DNA from: Hygrophila difformis
Taxonomy: Eukaryota > Streptophyta > Magnoliopsida > Lamiales > Acanthaceae
Length of the DNA stretch: 64,000 nt
Reading direction: 5' to 3'
Assembly (NCBI GenBank): GCA_030278955.1
Contig: JAOANR010000015.1
Span: 14,741,917 to 14,805,916 of the forward strand
Numbering within the stretch: position 1 is the stretch's first letter; the number at the start of each line of letters is the position of its first letter. Below, one piece after another: positions 43,693 to 54,545 of this stretch. Position numbers and translations under genes: made by a program. The notes beneath the pieces were generated by a model, which ran no database searches, was not told the origin of the DNA, and worked only from the letters and a program-made list of their open reading frames with translations.

Positions 43693-44775
43693 TACTTTAT
43701 TATTTTGATTCTAGCTAGCAATCTCTATTATCTAAATACTTTTGATATTTATAATTTTGAGTTACATAAGCCTATCCCCAATATTTCTCAATTTTGTTAT
43801 GCGAAAAGAATGTTTCTCAATTTTCCTTTTTCATTTAAATTTTGTTACGTGATGATTCACGGATCTAGAAAATTAAATTTCATAGCTCACCTTTTTAAAT
43901 TTGGATGTAGGAAAATGAAGGATTGATTCGAAATATACGTTTGTGCGGAGAGTTAATTACTATTGATGGTTACTGGCGGCCGGCGGGAATGGAGATGGAG
44001 AGGAGATAGAGCCATAGAGGGCTCAAGAATGGAGATAAGATTGAAATTCCTTAGCTTACTTAATTATGTTCAATGAGGTCCCACTAGGGATGTAAATGGA
44101 TAGGATAGAGTACGGGTATGTCATCTTCACTCACTATCCGAAACACAATTACCCTACACTTATCCTACCTTATTACCCGAAAATCACGTATCGGTTAGGA
44201 TTCAAGTAATACATGTCGGTTGTACGGATTATATGCGGGTAGATGGATACCTGAAATCTTAAATACTACTCCCTTTTTTTCATTTGAAATGTTCCAAAAC
44301 TTTTGGACACGCAGTCCAATACATTTGTTGAACAGTTAATATCTTAAAATTTAGAGAAGTAAAAATTAAAAAATATATATATATATTTTAAAATTACACG
44401 ACAAGACGAATCCAACAAGACCGAACTTGACTATTTTTTAGTTATATAATTGTGATAACATTAAGTTAAAATTGATCAATAAATAGTGTTAAAAATCAAA
44501 ATGAGACAATACAAATGGAACGTGGGAATATATGGTTAACCGACTTTGTCCGACCCACTTTAATAAAGGGGAAAAAAATTGCCCATCCCACTACTTTAAT
44601 AATCCTAAGTAATGATTTGACATTTTAATGCCTAATTGCACACCTAATTACATTGCTCCATCCGCGTACAATGGCACGTTCTAAATGCACACCTAACTAC
44701 AATGTCACGTCAGCTACCCACCCAATTGCACCCCCAACTAAATGTCACGTCAGTGTTTCCAGGATGATTAATGCC
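43693..44775. other. Conserved upstream block of unit D
   Basis: No gene. It corresponds to 28766-29752. A MITE-like insert is at about 44269-44529 (CTCCCTTTTTTTCATTTG to ATGGAACGTGGGAA). Confidence 0.55.
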
Positions 44776-45639
44776 TTGTTTTGCCTTTAATAAGTTGTTT
44801 TGATCTAAATTTTAAAAGATGTGGTCTGATCTGATCTAGCCTGTTTTCCTAAATTTTTTTCCAAAACTTATTACATTTTCTTATTAAAATCAGACCAGAT
44901 CAGACCATATCAGATCAGATCTCAGATTAGATCAGACCAGAGGGATTTTGTATTGCCAGTGGGAATGTGATTGCTGGGAATGTCAGATCGCTGGGAATCT
45001 AAGATTGATGGGAATCTTATTTTTTCGTATTTTAAGATTAATGCGTTTGGTTGGACTAGGAATCTCGGATTCCTAAATGACATGAATATACCATAATGAC
45101 TTAATTCAAAATTATTACTTAACAGTTCTCATGAAACCTATTTCACGTTCAAATTAATTAATATGCCACCTCATTTATAATAAAATCCCTCTTTATCCTA
45201 TGTAAATTTGCATTTCGTAAATTATCATATATTGCATTACGTCTGGAAGATAATTGTACCTTAGAATTAGTTAAATCTACTTGTTGGTTGCAATTTTATA
45301 TAATAGCAAGCTGTATACAGTGAAATGCATTGAAAAGTGTTCAAAAACTCAATAACCACAAAAAGAATAAAAATAATTTAAACAAGCAATGAATAAAAAC
45401 AATAAAATTGGTTGATGTATGGTTTTAAATTTTAAAGGGTATAAAAGACAATTTAACGTGAGATGAAATAGAAGATGCCTGGTAATCTTAGATTACCTGC
45501 ATTCGTAGAGGTAATCATATTCTCATCAAATCTCCTTCACATTCCCACTTGCTTTGGAATCTGACATTCTTTCCTAAAAGATTACTCCAACCAAACGTGG
45601 GAAAGTATGATTCCCCACTGTAGATTCCCAATGGGCATC
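44776..45639. mobile_element. MITE-like sequence hosting the Gypsy element
   Basis: 44880-44945 is a GATCAGACC-type array. From about 44950 the phrases CAGTGGGAATGTGATTGCTG and, inward from the other side, CAGTGGGGAATCATACTTTC form imperfect inverted ends. The Gypsy element entered near its right end; the remainder is at 61337-61365 (CCAAGATACCCCCTACCAAA). No gene. Confidence 0.4.
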
Positions 45640-46210
45640 TGTAATACCCGAGAATTTTCCAACATAAGATAAAACAATAATTAAATAAATAAATAATAAA
45701 TAAAATAAATACTATAAATAAATAAACAAATCCAGCAAATAAAAGAAATAAATAAATATAAGGAAATGAGAAATGAGATTTTTACTTAAAAAGGAATTAA
45801 AGGAATTTAATTAAACAAAAGGATGGATAAATGGAACACCAAAACCCGACACTAATGAACTCGAGTATTCGAGTCCAAAACATCCAACTAGACTAAGAAT
45901 AAAATTAGAAAGAAAGTATGAACTCGAATATACCCCGGGAATCGGCATTCGGGAGCAAAGAGGGATAGAAACCCGAAAGAGAGGCGGAAACGCACGACGG
46001 ATCGCACGACCCGCCCGGACCGAAGTCCAGGCGTAGACGGCGCGGTGGCCGCGCGGTGGAAGGGGTTTAGCGCGCCACGACCGCGCCACCCCACAGATTT
46101 GGTTGTTGCGTGAATCTCTCACCCGAACGCGGATTTTTCGACTTTCGGTTGAACACCTCTCGACTCCAGAGTTCTAGGTCGGCCTTGGACGTCCTAGGGA
46201 CTTAGAATTC

Positions 46211-46218
46211 TATAAATA
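46211..46218 (+). promoter_or_regulatory. LTR TATA box
   Basis: TATAAATA followed by AGCCCCTTGGG; the same in the 3' LTR at 59308-59315. Confidence 0.6.
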
Positions 46219-48839
46219 AGCCCCTTGGGAGCCCCGAACAAGTTTACGAAACCCTAAAGCACTCTATACGTTCGGAACCCTAAATCCGGAGTCGTCGGAG
46301 GCACGAAACCAAGACGAACGCTGTGGACGAGTTCGCAACAGATCTCCATAGTCGTGGTAAGTCTCGGTCCAATCTCTATTCAATAAACGATTCGAAAACG
46401 AATCCTAATCATCTCCTTTTTCTTTCTACACCCCCGTATCGAATCTAGATCGTAGAACCCGACGAACGGAGAGGAGAAACGGTGATCTGGAAGCCACGCC
46501 TCCGAATTGGACATTCCCGACGTTCATAGACACTGTAAGTTAACCTTACATGGTTTTGGGAGATTTTTAAAACATTCGAAACCTAAAAGATTTGACAAGA
46601 ATCATAAATCTGTCCACTTTTGTTTTCCTACCGACGCAACAGAATTGTTGAATTTTTTCCGACCCTTAAAACGAACTCAAACGGAAAAACTTAAAACACG
46701 AAAAACGTTCCTAAGACTTAGACCTAGCTACTGTAAAAAATTTGAGAATTTTTGGAGCTGATTTGATATGTGAAAACGCGTTGAAACCGAACTGTTTAAT
46801 TCTAGATCTTGAAATCTTGGACAGAACTTAGGAATGATCTTGATCACGTTTTTGACATAGGATCTAGGCTGTTTTAGATCTTTGGCCAAACATGAAAGTT
46901 GTAGATAAATGTCTTAAGATGATCCCTGTCAAATTTCATTAAATTTGGAGTTGAATTGATATGGTAGAATGTGAAATTTGTAATCTGTGACACTTTGAAC
47001 TCGGACAGATTTCTTGTTATGCGAAAATTGGCGTTTTTGACCTACTTAGGTATCTCGGATTGAAAAAGTTAAAACACGAAAGTTGTAGATCTTGATGTTT
47101 CCGAGTCAGATATGAAATTTTGGAATTTTTGGAATTAAATCTGATTTTAGGCGAATTTTGGAGTAAACTGTGATTTACCGAAACGAAATTTTGAAATCTT
47201 GTTGAAACATGGAATTAACCTTTAGGGTTGAAACGAATTGAGATATTATTTCTAAATTAATACATTGGAAGGCAGATTTTAAAAAACTAAATCCCCTTAC
47301 AAACTTGATAAATTAAAATTAGGGGTGAGTGCTCTGCAGGGTGCCCCCTAACGATTCACTTCGTGCCGTAATGGACGATGGTGACCCCGCGCGCTATACT
47401 TGAAATGTGATATTGCCAAAACGGCGAAACTTAGAGCCTACACTCTCGTGAATATCCGTATGGGTTTCCCGAGGCTCCGGAGTGGTACTGGGTATGGCTG
47501 ATACGGCTGCGGCCGCCGGGCTACCGGCTAAACTTGTTGACATCGCGATCTTTATCGTGAAACTTGAGATACCAAATCGGGAATGTAATGGGGATTCTAA
47601 ATTAAACTAAACTAGATTAAATGATATTGTTGTCCAATTAAATTATTAAATGCTTTATTTAAATTATGGTTATTATCTTGGACCATGTGATATGTGTTAT
47701 TAAATAGAGCCTGAAATAGATTGTGCTATATGATATGGATTATATGAAATCAAATATTATGTTATTATCATGTTTTTGTTAAAGTATTAAAGTATGGCTT
47801 TTAAACCCTACGATCATGCATGTGTTAACTTACTCAGCAATTTTGCTGATCAAAACCGTTTTTATTCCTTTCTTTACAGAATATGTGGAATGAGCATGTG
47901 TGAGCACGAATCATGCATGGGATTTTGGGAACTTTCACTACAAAAAAATCGTCGGGAGGCGAGGACACGTTTTCCTCGCCTATGTCCTCGCCTACAGCAT
48001 GAGGCGAGGACATAGGCGAGGAAAATGTGTCCTCGCCTTATGATCGTCGGGTTCCGGTGTTAGTCGACAGTGTCCTCGCCTGCAGGCGAGGACTTGTGCG
48101 AGGAAATGGGCGAGGACGGAGGCGAGGACGGGGGCGAGGAACGGGGCGAGGAATGAGGTGAGGAAACAGGCGAGGAAACAAGTGAGGAAAACTTGGCGCA
48201 TTTTTCTAACCACTAGGCGACGACAGGGATTTGTCGCCCATGTCCTCACCTCCCATTTTTATTTTTATTTTTTAAATTTCTATTTTCCTGATACCAAATC
48301 TGCAATTTGCTTAATTCAAATAAAAATGCAATTTCCCATATCATTCAAGATAAAACAACTACAATCAAGATAAAACACAGTTCACTCAAGAAATCTCCAA
48401 TTTCTATTCACTCAAGATAAGACATATTGTTCACTAAAAAACTCTGTTGTACATAGTTAATACATATTCAAGTACTATATAAAGTCATATTCAACTACAA
48501 TCAAAGCCAAAAATCTTCCTGAGATCGAGATCGAATGCATAAGCGCTTCAACAACCTAGTGATTCCCTATGTGAACAACGAAAGGACTCCACTGATCAAA
48601 ATTGTGCAGCATTTGACCTCTTAGGAGTAGTATCCGAGTGTTGTAGCCCCAAGTATTCCTCCTAAGCACCATAAACATCTCCTCTCTGAAAGAGGAAAAT
48701 ATTTTATCGAACTTAACTTAGGATTACGTATGTTATTTCACGAAATGAGATAAACAAGCCAAACAGGTAAAAAGAAACACAATTGTCATATTATCCAATG
48801 TCCTATAATCCAGAAACATCATTTTATCAATGCTCGTAC

Positions 48840-49232
48840 CTTATAGTTAGAATATTGTTGCAAATATTGTCTTTCTTCAGTTTCCATTATTCTCAAATTC
48901 ATCTTCCAATGTTGCATTTCAGCTTCACAAGGAGGCATTTCATCTTGCAATTGTGTAAGTGTCCTGACAAGGTTAAAAGAAAAACAAGAGATATTTGACA
49001 GATATAGACCAAGTCAATTGCACTTTAAAACTTCAAGTAGCATATGCGGATGAAAATATATCTACTTATATAAGCAGAGGAGAAATCACTGCCTATGTAT
49101 TTACCCTTTCAAATAAGTCAATCTTGTTATTGCCTTCCGATTATAATCAAGTAGCTCTTTCGATTCCTGCTGCACTTTGGCCCTCTTTTCTTCTACAGCT
49201 ATTCTTCGCCGAGACAGATCTGCCATTGTTTG
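48840..49232 (-). pseudogene. AUG1: Captured augmin subunit 1 (AUG1/HAUS1) fragment, two exons
   Basis: Exon at about 49232-49105 reads MADLSRRRIAVEEKR, AKVQQESKELLDYNRKAITR, LTYLK. After an intron (GTAAAT...TTGTCAG) the exon 48963-48840 reads TLTQLQDEMPPCEAEMQHWK then MNLRIMETEERQYLQQYSNY. The reading frame is kept across the splice sites. The wording fits the coiled-coil middle of plant augmin subunit 1, a part of the complex that recruits gamma-tubulin to spindle and cortical microtubules. The N-terminal third and the C-terminal end are absent. It lies inside CACTA 4 downstream of the captured methyltransferase exons. Confidence 0.8.
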
Positions 49233-49620
49233 GTGAGTTTGTTTGTCCAATAGGGAGTGTACTTAAAGCTTTCTAGTACTGCTAAAGCTTAAAATTTCAC
49301 AATCAATTCTGAACTTTTTGACATAAAACAACAGGCTCACATCAGTAAATCATCGGTTATAAAAACTAAAGTTTTAAGGATATAGAAACAATGTAAAGTC
49401 AGTACTTTTGACTTTGACTTTGACTTTGAGTGATAGGCATGGATGAAAAAAGTTATCAATATCATTAAAAGAAATATTGCCAAGTAGCATATAAAGTTGG
49501 AAGCTGACTCAAGTTACAAACTTGGAAGGTTAAAGGGTTTAATAATAACATAAAGTATGGTAGAAATCAGGTATTGGCGACACAACTAACTCGGTATTTT
49601 TGACATGGCCGTCTTCATAC

Positions 49621-50008
49621 CTGCATAATGATGTAGGACAATGGAAGCTGCCACAGTAACATTCAATGAAGCAGTGTCACCACCGTACTGTGGAATGTAC
49701 ACGAAAAAATTGCAAATCTCACACTCCTTAGCTGAAAGTCCTGTTCCCTAACAAAGGTGCATATGTCAGTACACTTCCCTAAGGCATATAATGCATTGTA
49801 AACAGCTGAAACAAAAGATCACTATATTAGACATCCCCACTTTCAATAACCACGCGAGGATTTTGAGCGGTATGGAATAACTTATATCAGTATGACAGTA
49901 TCCAACCTCATTGCCGAGAAGAAATGCAGTGCTCCTCCTGAAAGGATGCTCATTCACCGCCATGGCATTATCTATAATCTCTACACCACATATATCGCAA
50001 TCCTTCTC
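49621..50008 (-). pseudogene. Captured SpoU-type tRNA/rRNA methyltransferase fragment, two exons
   Basis: Exon 50008-49907 (34 codons, between GTTTAG and GTTGGA splice signals) reads EKDCDICGVEI then AVNEHPFRRSTAFLLGNE. Exon 49747-49621 (after GTTAG, before GTATGA) reads GTGLSAKECEICNFFVY, IPQYGGDTASLNVTVAASIV. These are motifs 2 and 3 of SpoU (SPOUT) 2'-O-methyltransferases, including the S-adenosylmethionine-binding knot (LLGNE..G, IP..G..SLNV). It resembles the plant single-domain SpoU protein. The N-terminal part with motif 1 and the C-terminal tail are missing, so catalysis is not expected. Confidence 0.85.
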
Positions 50009-50009
50009 C

Positions 50010-51988
50010 TAAACAACACAACATCATATAAGAAGCCAAATTAGAGTGTATAGATATGTGTGTGTGCGCGCGCGCGCGTCACTGCATATCCCTTCTCCAC
50101 ACACATTCTATAGAAATAGATATATAGTGATCCATGCTCAGAGAGCATCCAGGCTTTGCCAATTAAGAATATTGATCAAGAAGAGAAATAAATATCATCC
50201 AAAAGGTTTATAAACAGAATGCTTATCAGTACCATAATAAGGCCCATCAGGTAGCCCAAGATATAAGCCTAACTTAGAGGTGAGGTCGGCATTTTAACAG
50301 TGAAAACTCAATTATCACACCAGTGTAAGATTTTAAGAAAAAGAACCTATGTGTACATGGATGAGGCACTAGAGGAGTTAAATATAAATAAATTAAAAGA
50401 TGATGCACATGTCCCATATAAAAGTAAACTCTATGGCCATGTTTACTTAGTGATTAGTCAAATCACATGTTTACGTCATATGCTTAAAGCATTTCATTAC
50501 TCAAGAGTCCATCATTATTCGACACTAAATTCGTGATTAATCTATCCAATCTATGATGGTGGATAAATTGATCCCATAAATAAGCATTCTAGATGTCATT
50601 CTTACTTCCTATCTGACAAACATGACATTAGATGTTAATGTACAAACACCAATTAGAATCTTCACATATTTCCAAGCAACAAGATATTAGCTTTAATGTT
50701 TTCAATTATAGTTGAATTCTTTTTACACATACAGCATCTGGAATTCACCGGTGAGCAAGAAAGAGAATAGCATTAAACATCCAAATTTGCAGAACAAGAT
50801 AGTTCTATTTAACAATACAAAGAAAGTTTACTCTTTTCATCAATTAACTCATATGAATTTGCACGGTGGGAAGAAATAGAATGTCTAATAGGTAAAACAT
50901 TAATAGAAAAATTCAACTTTCTTTGTTTAAAGCATACATAAAATATACTGATACTCATCTGGATATTTTGAAAGCAAAAAAAGGATCTTCTTCATATTGT
51001 AAAATGAAAGTAAGCTATTAAACATCGAAAGGAAACTGTGAGATTTGAGTTGTTCAAATTTGGATTGCACAAATCTAATTAAATGATTTAATCAAAACAA
51101 ATCCATAAATCAGACAGAAGAAATGGATGTAATATTCAAGATGTAAAACATGGTCTAGTGTTTCTTTTAATTCAGATTAATTACTCACACAATCAAATCA
51201 GAGTACAATTCAACAAATCATGGATGAAAGAGTCAAAGAAAGTTAATTACACAAGACAATAACACAATGCGCCTTATCTGAAAACTGATGAATCAAACAA
51301 CACCCAACTGAAAACTTGCCCTCAGAAACGTACAAACCTTGACCATTGCACACAACTAAAATTTTAAAATTCCAGTGAACCACAAGGCTTTTCATACCCA
51401 CACCAAAAAAATGTCCCTGATTAGAAATTCAATCTCTTATCCGACTTTTCTATAATTACACTCTAACAATCAAATTTTAACATAGAACACAATTATCCAA
51501 ACTAAGCCAACGTATGAACTTTCCAGCCACATATAATAACTAGAAACTAAAATTCGAACACAAAATCAACATTTCTCCACCATCGCGATGAAGCAGCAAC
51601 TTATTTTGAATTTAAGAAGTCCAAAATAAAGCAAAGCAAACACACAACCCCATCACGGAAATGTGAATGTTCCAAAAACAAAATACATAAAATTAGACAA
51701 CAACCGCATTTGGAGAATCAACACAGCAAAACCAAACACCAAAATGCACAATAGCCAACATACCGAAGAAAATAGGAACCAGACAAAAACGAGACATTAC
51801 TGGCCAACAAACAAATGATTAATTAGGGAAAAAGACGAGATCAGAAACTCCCAATCAGCAAAACCATCATACTGAAGAAACCACACACCAAAATGCACAA
51901 CAGCCCCAACGAAATCGACACATTACCTACGGGCATGGTGTTCTGGACACAAACCAGATAGAAAGATGAAGTCGAGTCGAGTCATTAC
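50010..51988. other. CACTA 4 interior without recognised exons
   Basis: AT-rich, intron-like on the minus strand. A GTGTGTGCGCGCGCGCGC simple repeat is at 50058-50078. No further captured exon recognised. Confidence 0.4.
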
Positions 51989-52135
51989 CTGCATGCGTCG
52001 TCTTGGATAACAAAGCACCCCGGAAGTTCACCGTTCGTCGTCGTCGTCGGTGGCTAGGGCTGCGTTTGGAACCCGTGTGGAGTGGCTTGCGCGAATGGTT
52101 AGGAGATTTTGGCCTGGGTTTTTGACGGTATGTGG
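51989..52135 (-). other. Probable 5' exon/leader of the chimeric CACTA transcript
   Basis: GC-rich minus-strand sequence with (GAC)n-like GACGACGACGACGAACGG, ending GACGCATGCAG|GTAATG, a good splice donor at 51989/51988. This looks like a host-gene first exon and could start a transcript that splices into the captured exons. Inference only. Confidence 0.4.
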
Positions 52136-52742
52136 GATTTTTGGCGGATTAGGGTATTTAGATTAACAAGCAGGCGACAACAAATTTGGTCTCCCAATTC
52201 CTCGCTTTAGGGCGAGCAATTTTACTGTCCTCACCCCTTTTCTCGCTCCAGGGGCGAGGAGATTAATATTGTCACCTTCTTTCTCGCTACTGTATAAGAA
52301 AATAAATATAAAAAAAATTATAACTCCACAGGCGACGACGGAACTAATTCGTCGCCTATGTCCTCGCCTTGGGGCGAGGAAAATTATGTTCCTCGCCCCA
52401 TTTCGTCGCCTACGGACGATTTTCTTGTAGTGTTTTATTTTGCTTTTAAATTTCGTACTTAGACTATATTATGAACGGGCCTGTTTAACCCGTGTTTTGG
52501 CCATGTCGGCCCTATTTAAATTTTCCGCTGCGATACTGTACTAAACTAAATATTTCCGCTGCGCTATGCTATTATTATTTTCGATTTATATTGTATGGGC
52601 TATTTTGAATGCTTTAAATGTTTTAAACACTGTAATACCTAGCCTTGCATCTCTTTAGTAAGCTCGGAGAAACCGTGTCTTACTAGGGAGATGTGGCGGT
52701 GACATCCCGACCTGGGTTACCAAAAACCGGGGTGTTACAAGT

Positions 52743-52754
52743 TGGTATCAGAGC
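52743..52754 (+). other. Primer-binding site
   Basis: TGGTATCAGAGC, four bases after the LTR end, complementary to the 3' end of plant initiator Met tRNA, which primes minus-strand DNA synthesis. Confidence 0.9.
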
Positions 52755-52760
52755 CCGGCT

Positions 52761-52880
52761 ATTTTCAAATTATTATTTTTAAACTATTATTATTTTTAAA
52801 CTACTATTTAAACCACTATTATTTTTAAACTATTATTTTTAAACCATTATTATTTTTAAGCTATTATTAATATTTTGACA
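52761..52880 (+). repeat. AT-rich short tandem repeats in the retrotransposon leader
   Basis: Loose repeats of AAACTATTATTATTTTT, about 17 bp each, directly after the primer site. Confidence 0.7.
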
Positions 52881-53008
52881 TATTTTAAATTTTAAATTTT
52901 TATTTCCATGGAAAAATTTTATTTTAAACCCATGGGAAAAATATATATGGTGCATTAAATTATTATTGGGGGGAAATATCATTTGCATATGCATGTTGCA
53001 TCTCTGCT

Positions 53009-53131
53009 ATGAACTTAGGATCTTGGCGAAACTTGAACTTAGAATCTTGGCGAAACTTGAACTTAGAATCTTTGCGAAACTTGAACTTAGCATCTTGGCG
53101 ACACTTGAACTTAGAATCTTGGAAACTCTAA
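53009..53131 (+). CDS. Leader small ORF made of an 8-residue repeat (40 aa)
   Basis: A 24-bp tandem repeat (GAACTTAGAATCTTGGCGAA...) occurs about five to six times at 53010-53135. From the ATG at 53009 it encodes MNLGSWRNLNLESWRNLNLE and so on, with the unit RNLNLESW. Whether it is translated is unknown; it may be only a leader minisatellite. Confidence 0.35.
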   Translation: MNLGSWRNLNLESWRNLNLESLRNLNLASWRHLNLESWKL

Positions 53132-53177
53132 CCTAGAATCTTGGCGAATATTAACCTAGATCTCTTGCTTGCGCTAG

Positions 53178-53309
53178 ATGGCTAGTCAGGACATGATGCA
53201 GTTGATGGTCAGGATGATGAGCGTTCACCTCGATTCCCACCAAACCCTAGAGCAAATGAAGTACCGTATGGCTCAATTGGAGGCCAACTTACATCAATGG
53301 GCAACTTGA
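53178..53309 (+). CDS. Leader small ORF, Met-rich helical (43 aa)
   Basis: Reads MASQDMMQLMVRMMSVHLDS then QTLEQMKYRMAQLEANLHQW. It has helix-forming, heptad-like spacing. The end overlaps the next ORF by 13 bp in another frame. No family recognised. Confidence 0.4.
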   Translation: MASQDMMQLMVRMMSVHLDSHQTLEQMKYRMAQLEANLHQWAT

Positions 53310-53512
53310 GAGAGGCGGATCATCACCGCATAAACCAACTCGAGCGCCAAGTCCAAACCCTCACTACACAAAACTTAATACTAAAGGAATACATCGATGC
53401 CCACGGGCAAGATTTAAACACCATCTTTGACGACCTACCACCGCCGAGTTCGGAGGAGGAAGATCCGGAGGAAGATCCTGCTACCCCGCCGAGAGACGTC
53501 ATGAGGCACTAG
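53297..53512 (+). CDS. Leader ORF with coiled coil and acidic tail (71 aa)
   Basis: Reads INQLERQVQTLTTQNLILKE (coiled-coil-like heptads) followed by a DDLPPPSSEEEDPEEDP acidic tail. It sits between the primer site and gag and overlaps the 43-residue ORF, so the two may once have formed one coiled-coil protein. Function unknown. Confidence 0.45.
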   Translation: MGNLREADHHRINQLERQVQTLTTQNLILKEYIDAHGQDLNTIFDDLPPPSSEEEDPEEDPATPPRDVMRH

Positions 53513-53777
53513 AGATTCTACTGTTAGACATTGTTTTGCTAGAAAAGTATTTCTACTTTTGTACTAAAATTTCTTATGAGGGAATAAAATGTCGATTTAT
53601 TTTTTTTTTTAAATCAAAACAAAACAAAACAAAATAAAATAAAACCTCGAAGCATACGATGCTCCTTAGTTCGAACAAAACACCACGTGCTAAATTACTA
53701 CACACATATCCATTCATACAAATTGCTTAGACTATATGCTAAATTCATCAGTCCTAAACTATCCTATTTGCACCAGA

Positions 53778-54512
53778 ATGGCACCCAGAGGAAGAGGAAG
53801 AGGCAGAGCCCAACCTGCTCCCCAAACCACCACTGAAACACCTACTGAAACACCACCAAACGTCACCGAACCAAACCAACCTGATGAGGAACAGCCCCAA
53901 GGTGCGCAGGACGCCCCCGCACCGAACAATGTGGGCGATCGTCTTAGGACGATAGAGGAAGTGTTGATTGCGCTCGGAAACGCGCAAGTCAACCAGGGTC
54001 AAGCTGCGGCGGTACCTCCGCCCCAAGCTCGCCCTAACTACCTGGCGATGGTGAATCCCTACCAGCCGCCCCACTATGCTGGTGAGGAGGATCCAGCTAA
54101 ACTGGAGGAATGGATCCGGACTTTCGACAAGCTGCTGGGAGCGGTCAAATGTCCGGAAGGAGAGAGGGTACATGTCGCTTCATACTACTTAGGAGGCGAA
54201 TCTGATGACTGGTGGCAAGCAACGCAAGCCAAACTAACTGAGGATGACGAGCCTTACTCGTGGATGGAGATGATGGAACTACTCAGGGATCGATTCTATC
54301 CCTTGAGTACCAAAGCTGCCATGTACGAAGAATTCCTGTCGTTGAAGCAAGGAAGCCAAACGGTGCAGGAATACTACACCCGCTTCAAGGAGCTGGTGAG
54401 GTTCGCACCAAGGCTAGTACCTACTGATGCGGAAAAGGCACAGAAGTTCGAGATGGGACTGAACCTGTCTGTGCGTGAAGTGATCGCGGGAGTACACTAC
54501 CCCGATTTGTAA
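53778..54512 (+). CDS. gag: Gypsy gag, ended by an in-frame stop
   Basis: From ATG 53778 (MAPRGRGRGRAQPAP; an earlier in-frame ATG at 53736 is less typical) it encodes about 244 residues. After a Pro/Thr-rich head comes the capsid-like Retrotrans_gag domain (LEEWIRTFDKLL, ASYYLGGESDDWWQA, LRDRFYPLSTKAAMYEEFLS, GSQTVQEYYTRFKELVRFAP). A TAA at 54510-54512 ends it before the zinc knuckle. The following pol frame at 54546 is in the same phase, so gag and pol lie in one frame separated only by this stop. The stop is either a disabling mutation or a read-through point; the first is more likely. Confidence 0.9.
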   Translation: MAPRGRGRGRAQPAPQTTTETPTETPPNVTEPNQPDEEQPQGAQDAPAPNNVGDRLRTIEEVLIALGNAQVNQGQAAAVPPPQARPNYLAMVNPYQPPHYAGEEDPAKLEEWIRTFDKLLGAVKCPEGERVHVASYYLGGESDDWWQATQAKLTEDDEPYSWMEMMELLRDRFYPLSTKAAMYEEFLSLKQGSQTVQEYYTRFKELVRFAPRLVPTDAEKAQKFEMGLNLSVREVIAGVHYPDL

Positions 54513-54545
54513 GCCGTATACGATCGCGCTGTAGCGGTAGCACGC

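Larger units (their letters stand above)
47936..52432 (-). mobile_element. CACTA element 4 (Pack-type) with captured host exons
   Basis: 4497 bp. Ends CACTACAAAAAAATCGTCGG and, inward, CACTACAAGAAAATCGTCCG. Target duplication TTT (47933-47935, 52433-52435); the empty site is in the 3' LTR (AACTTTTATTTTGC at about 61027). Subterminal GGCGAGGAC/GTCCTCGCC repeats fill 47950-48250 and 52150-52420. The interior carries minus-strand exons of a SpoU-type methyltransferase gene and of augmin subunit 1, with a promoter/leader-like GC-rich start near 52130-51989. No transposase, so it moves only with help from another element. Confidence 0.93.
45640..52739 (+). repeat. 5' LTR, interrupted by CACTA 4
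   Basis: The LTR proper is 45640-47935 plus 52436-52739 (2600 bp). A TATA box TATAAATA is at 46211-46218; transcription should start about 30 bp later. The hairpin CAGCAATTTTGCTG is at 47835-47848, then TTTCTTTACAG. With the 4.5-kb insert before the LTR end, RNA from this LTR would have to cross the CACTA element. Confidence 0.95.

Noticed and set aside
45811..46122. 103-residue minus-strand frame repeated at 58908-59219
   Set aside because: It lies in the LTRs, so it is present twice for that reason; the translation matches no family and is antisense to the element.
46507..46761. 84-residue frame in each LTR (also 59604-59858)
   Set aside because: Chance frame in LTR leader DNA; no domain and no conserved start context.
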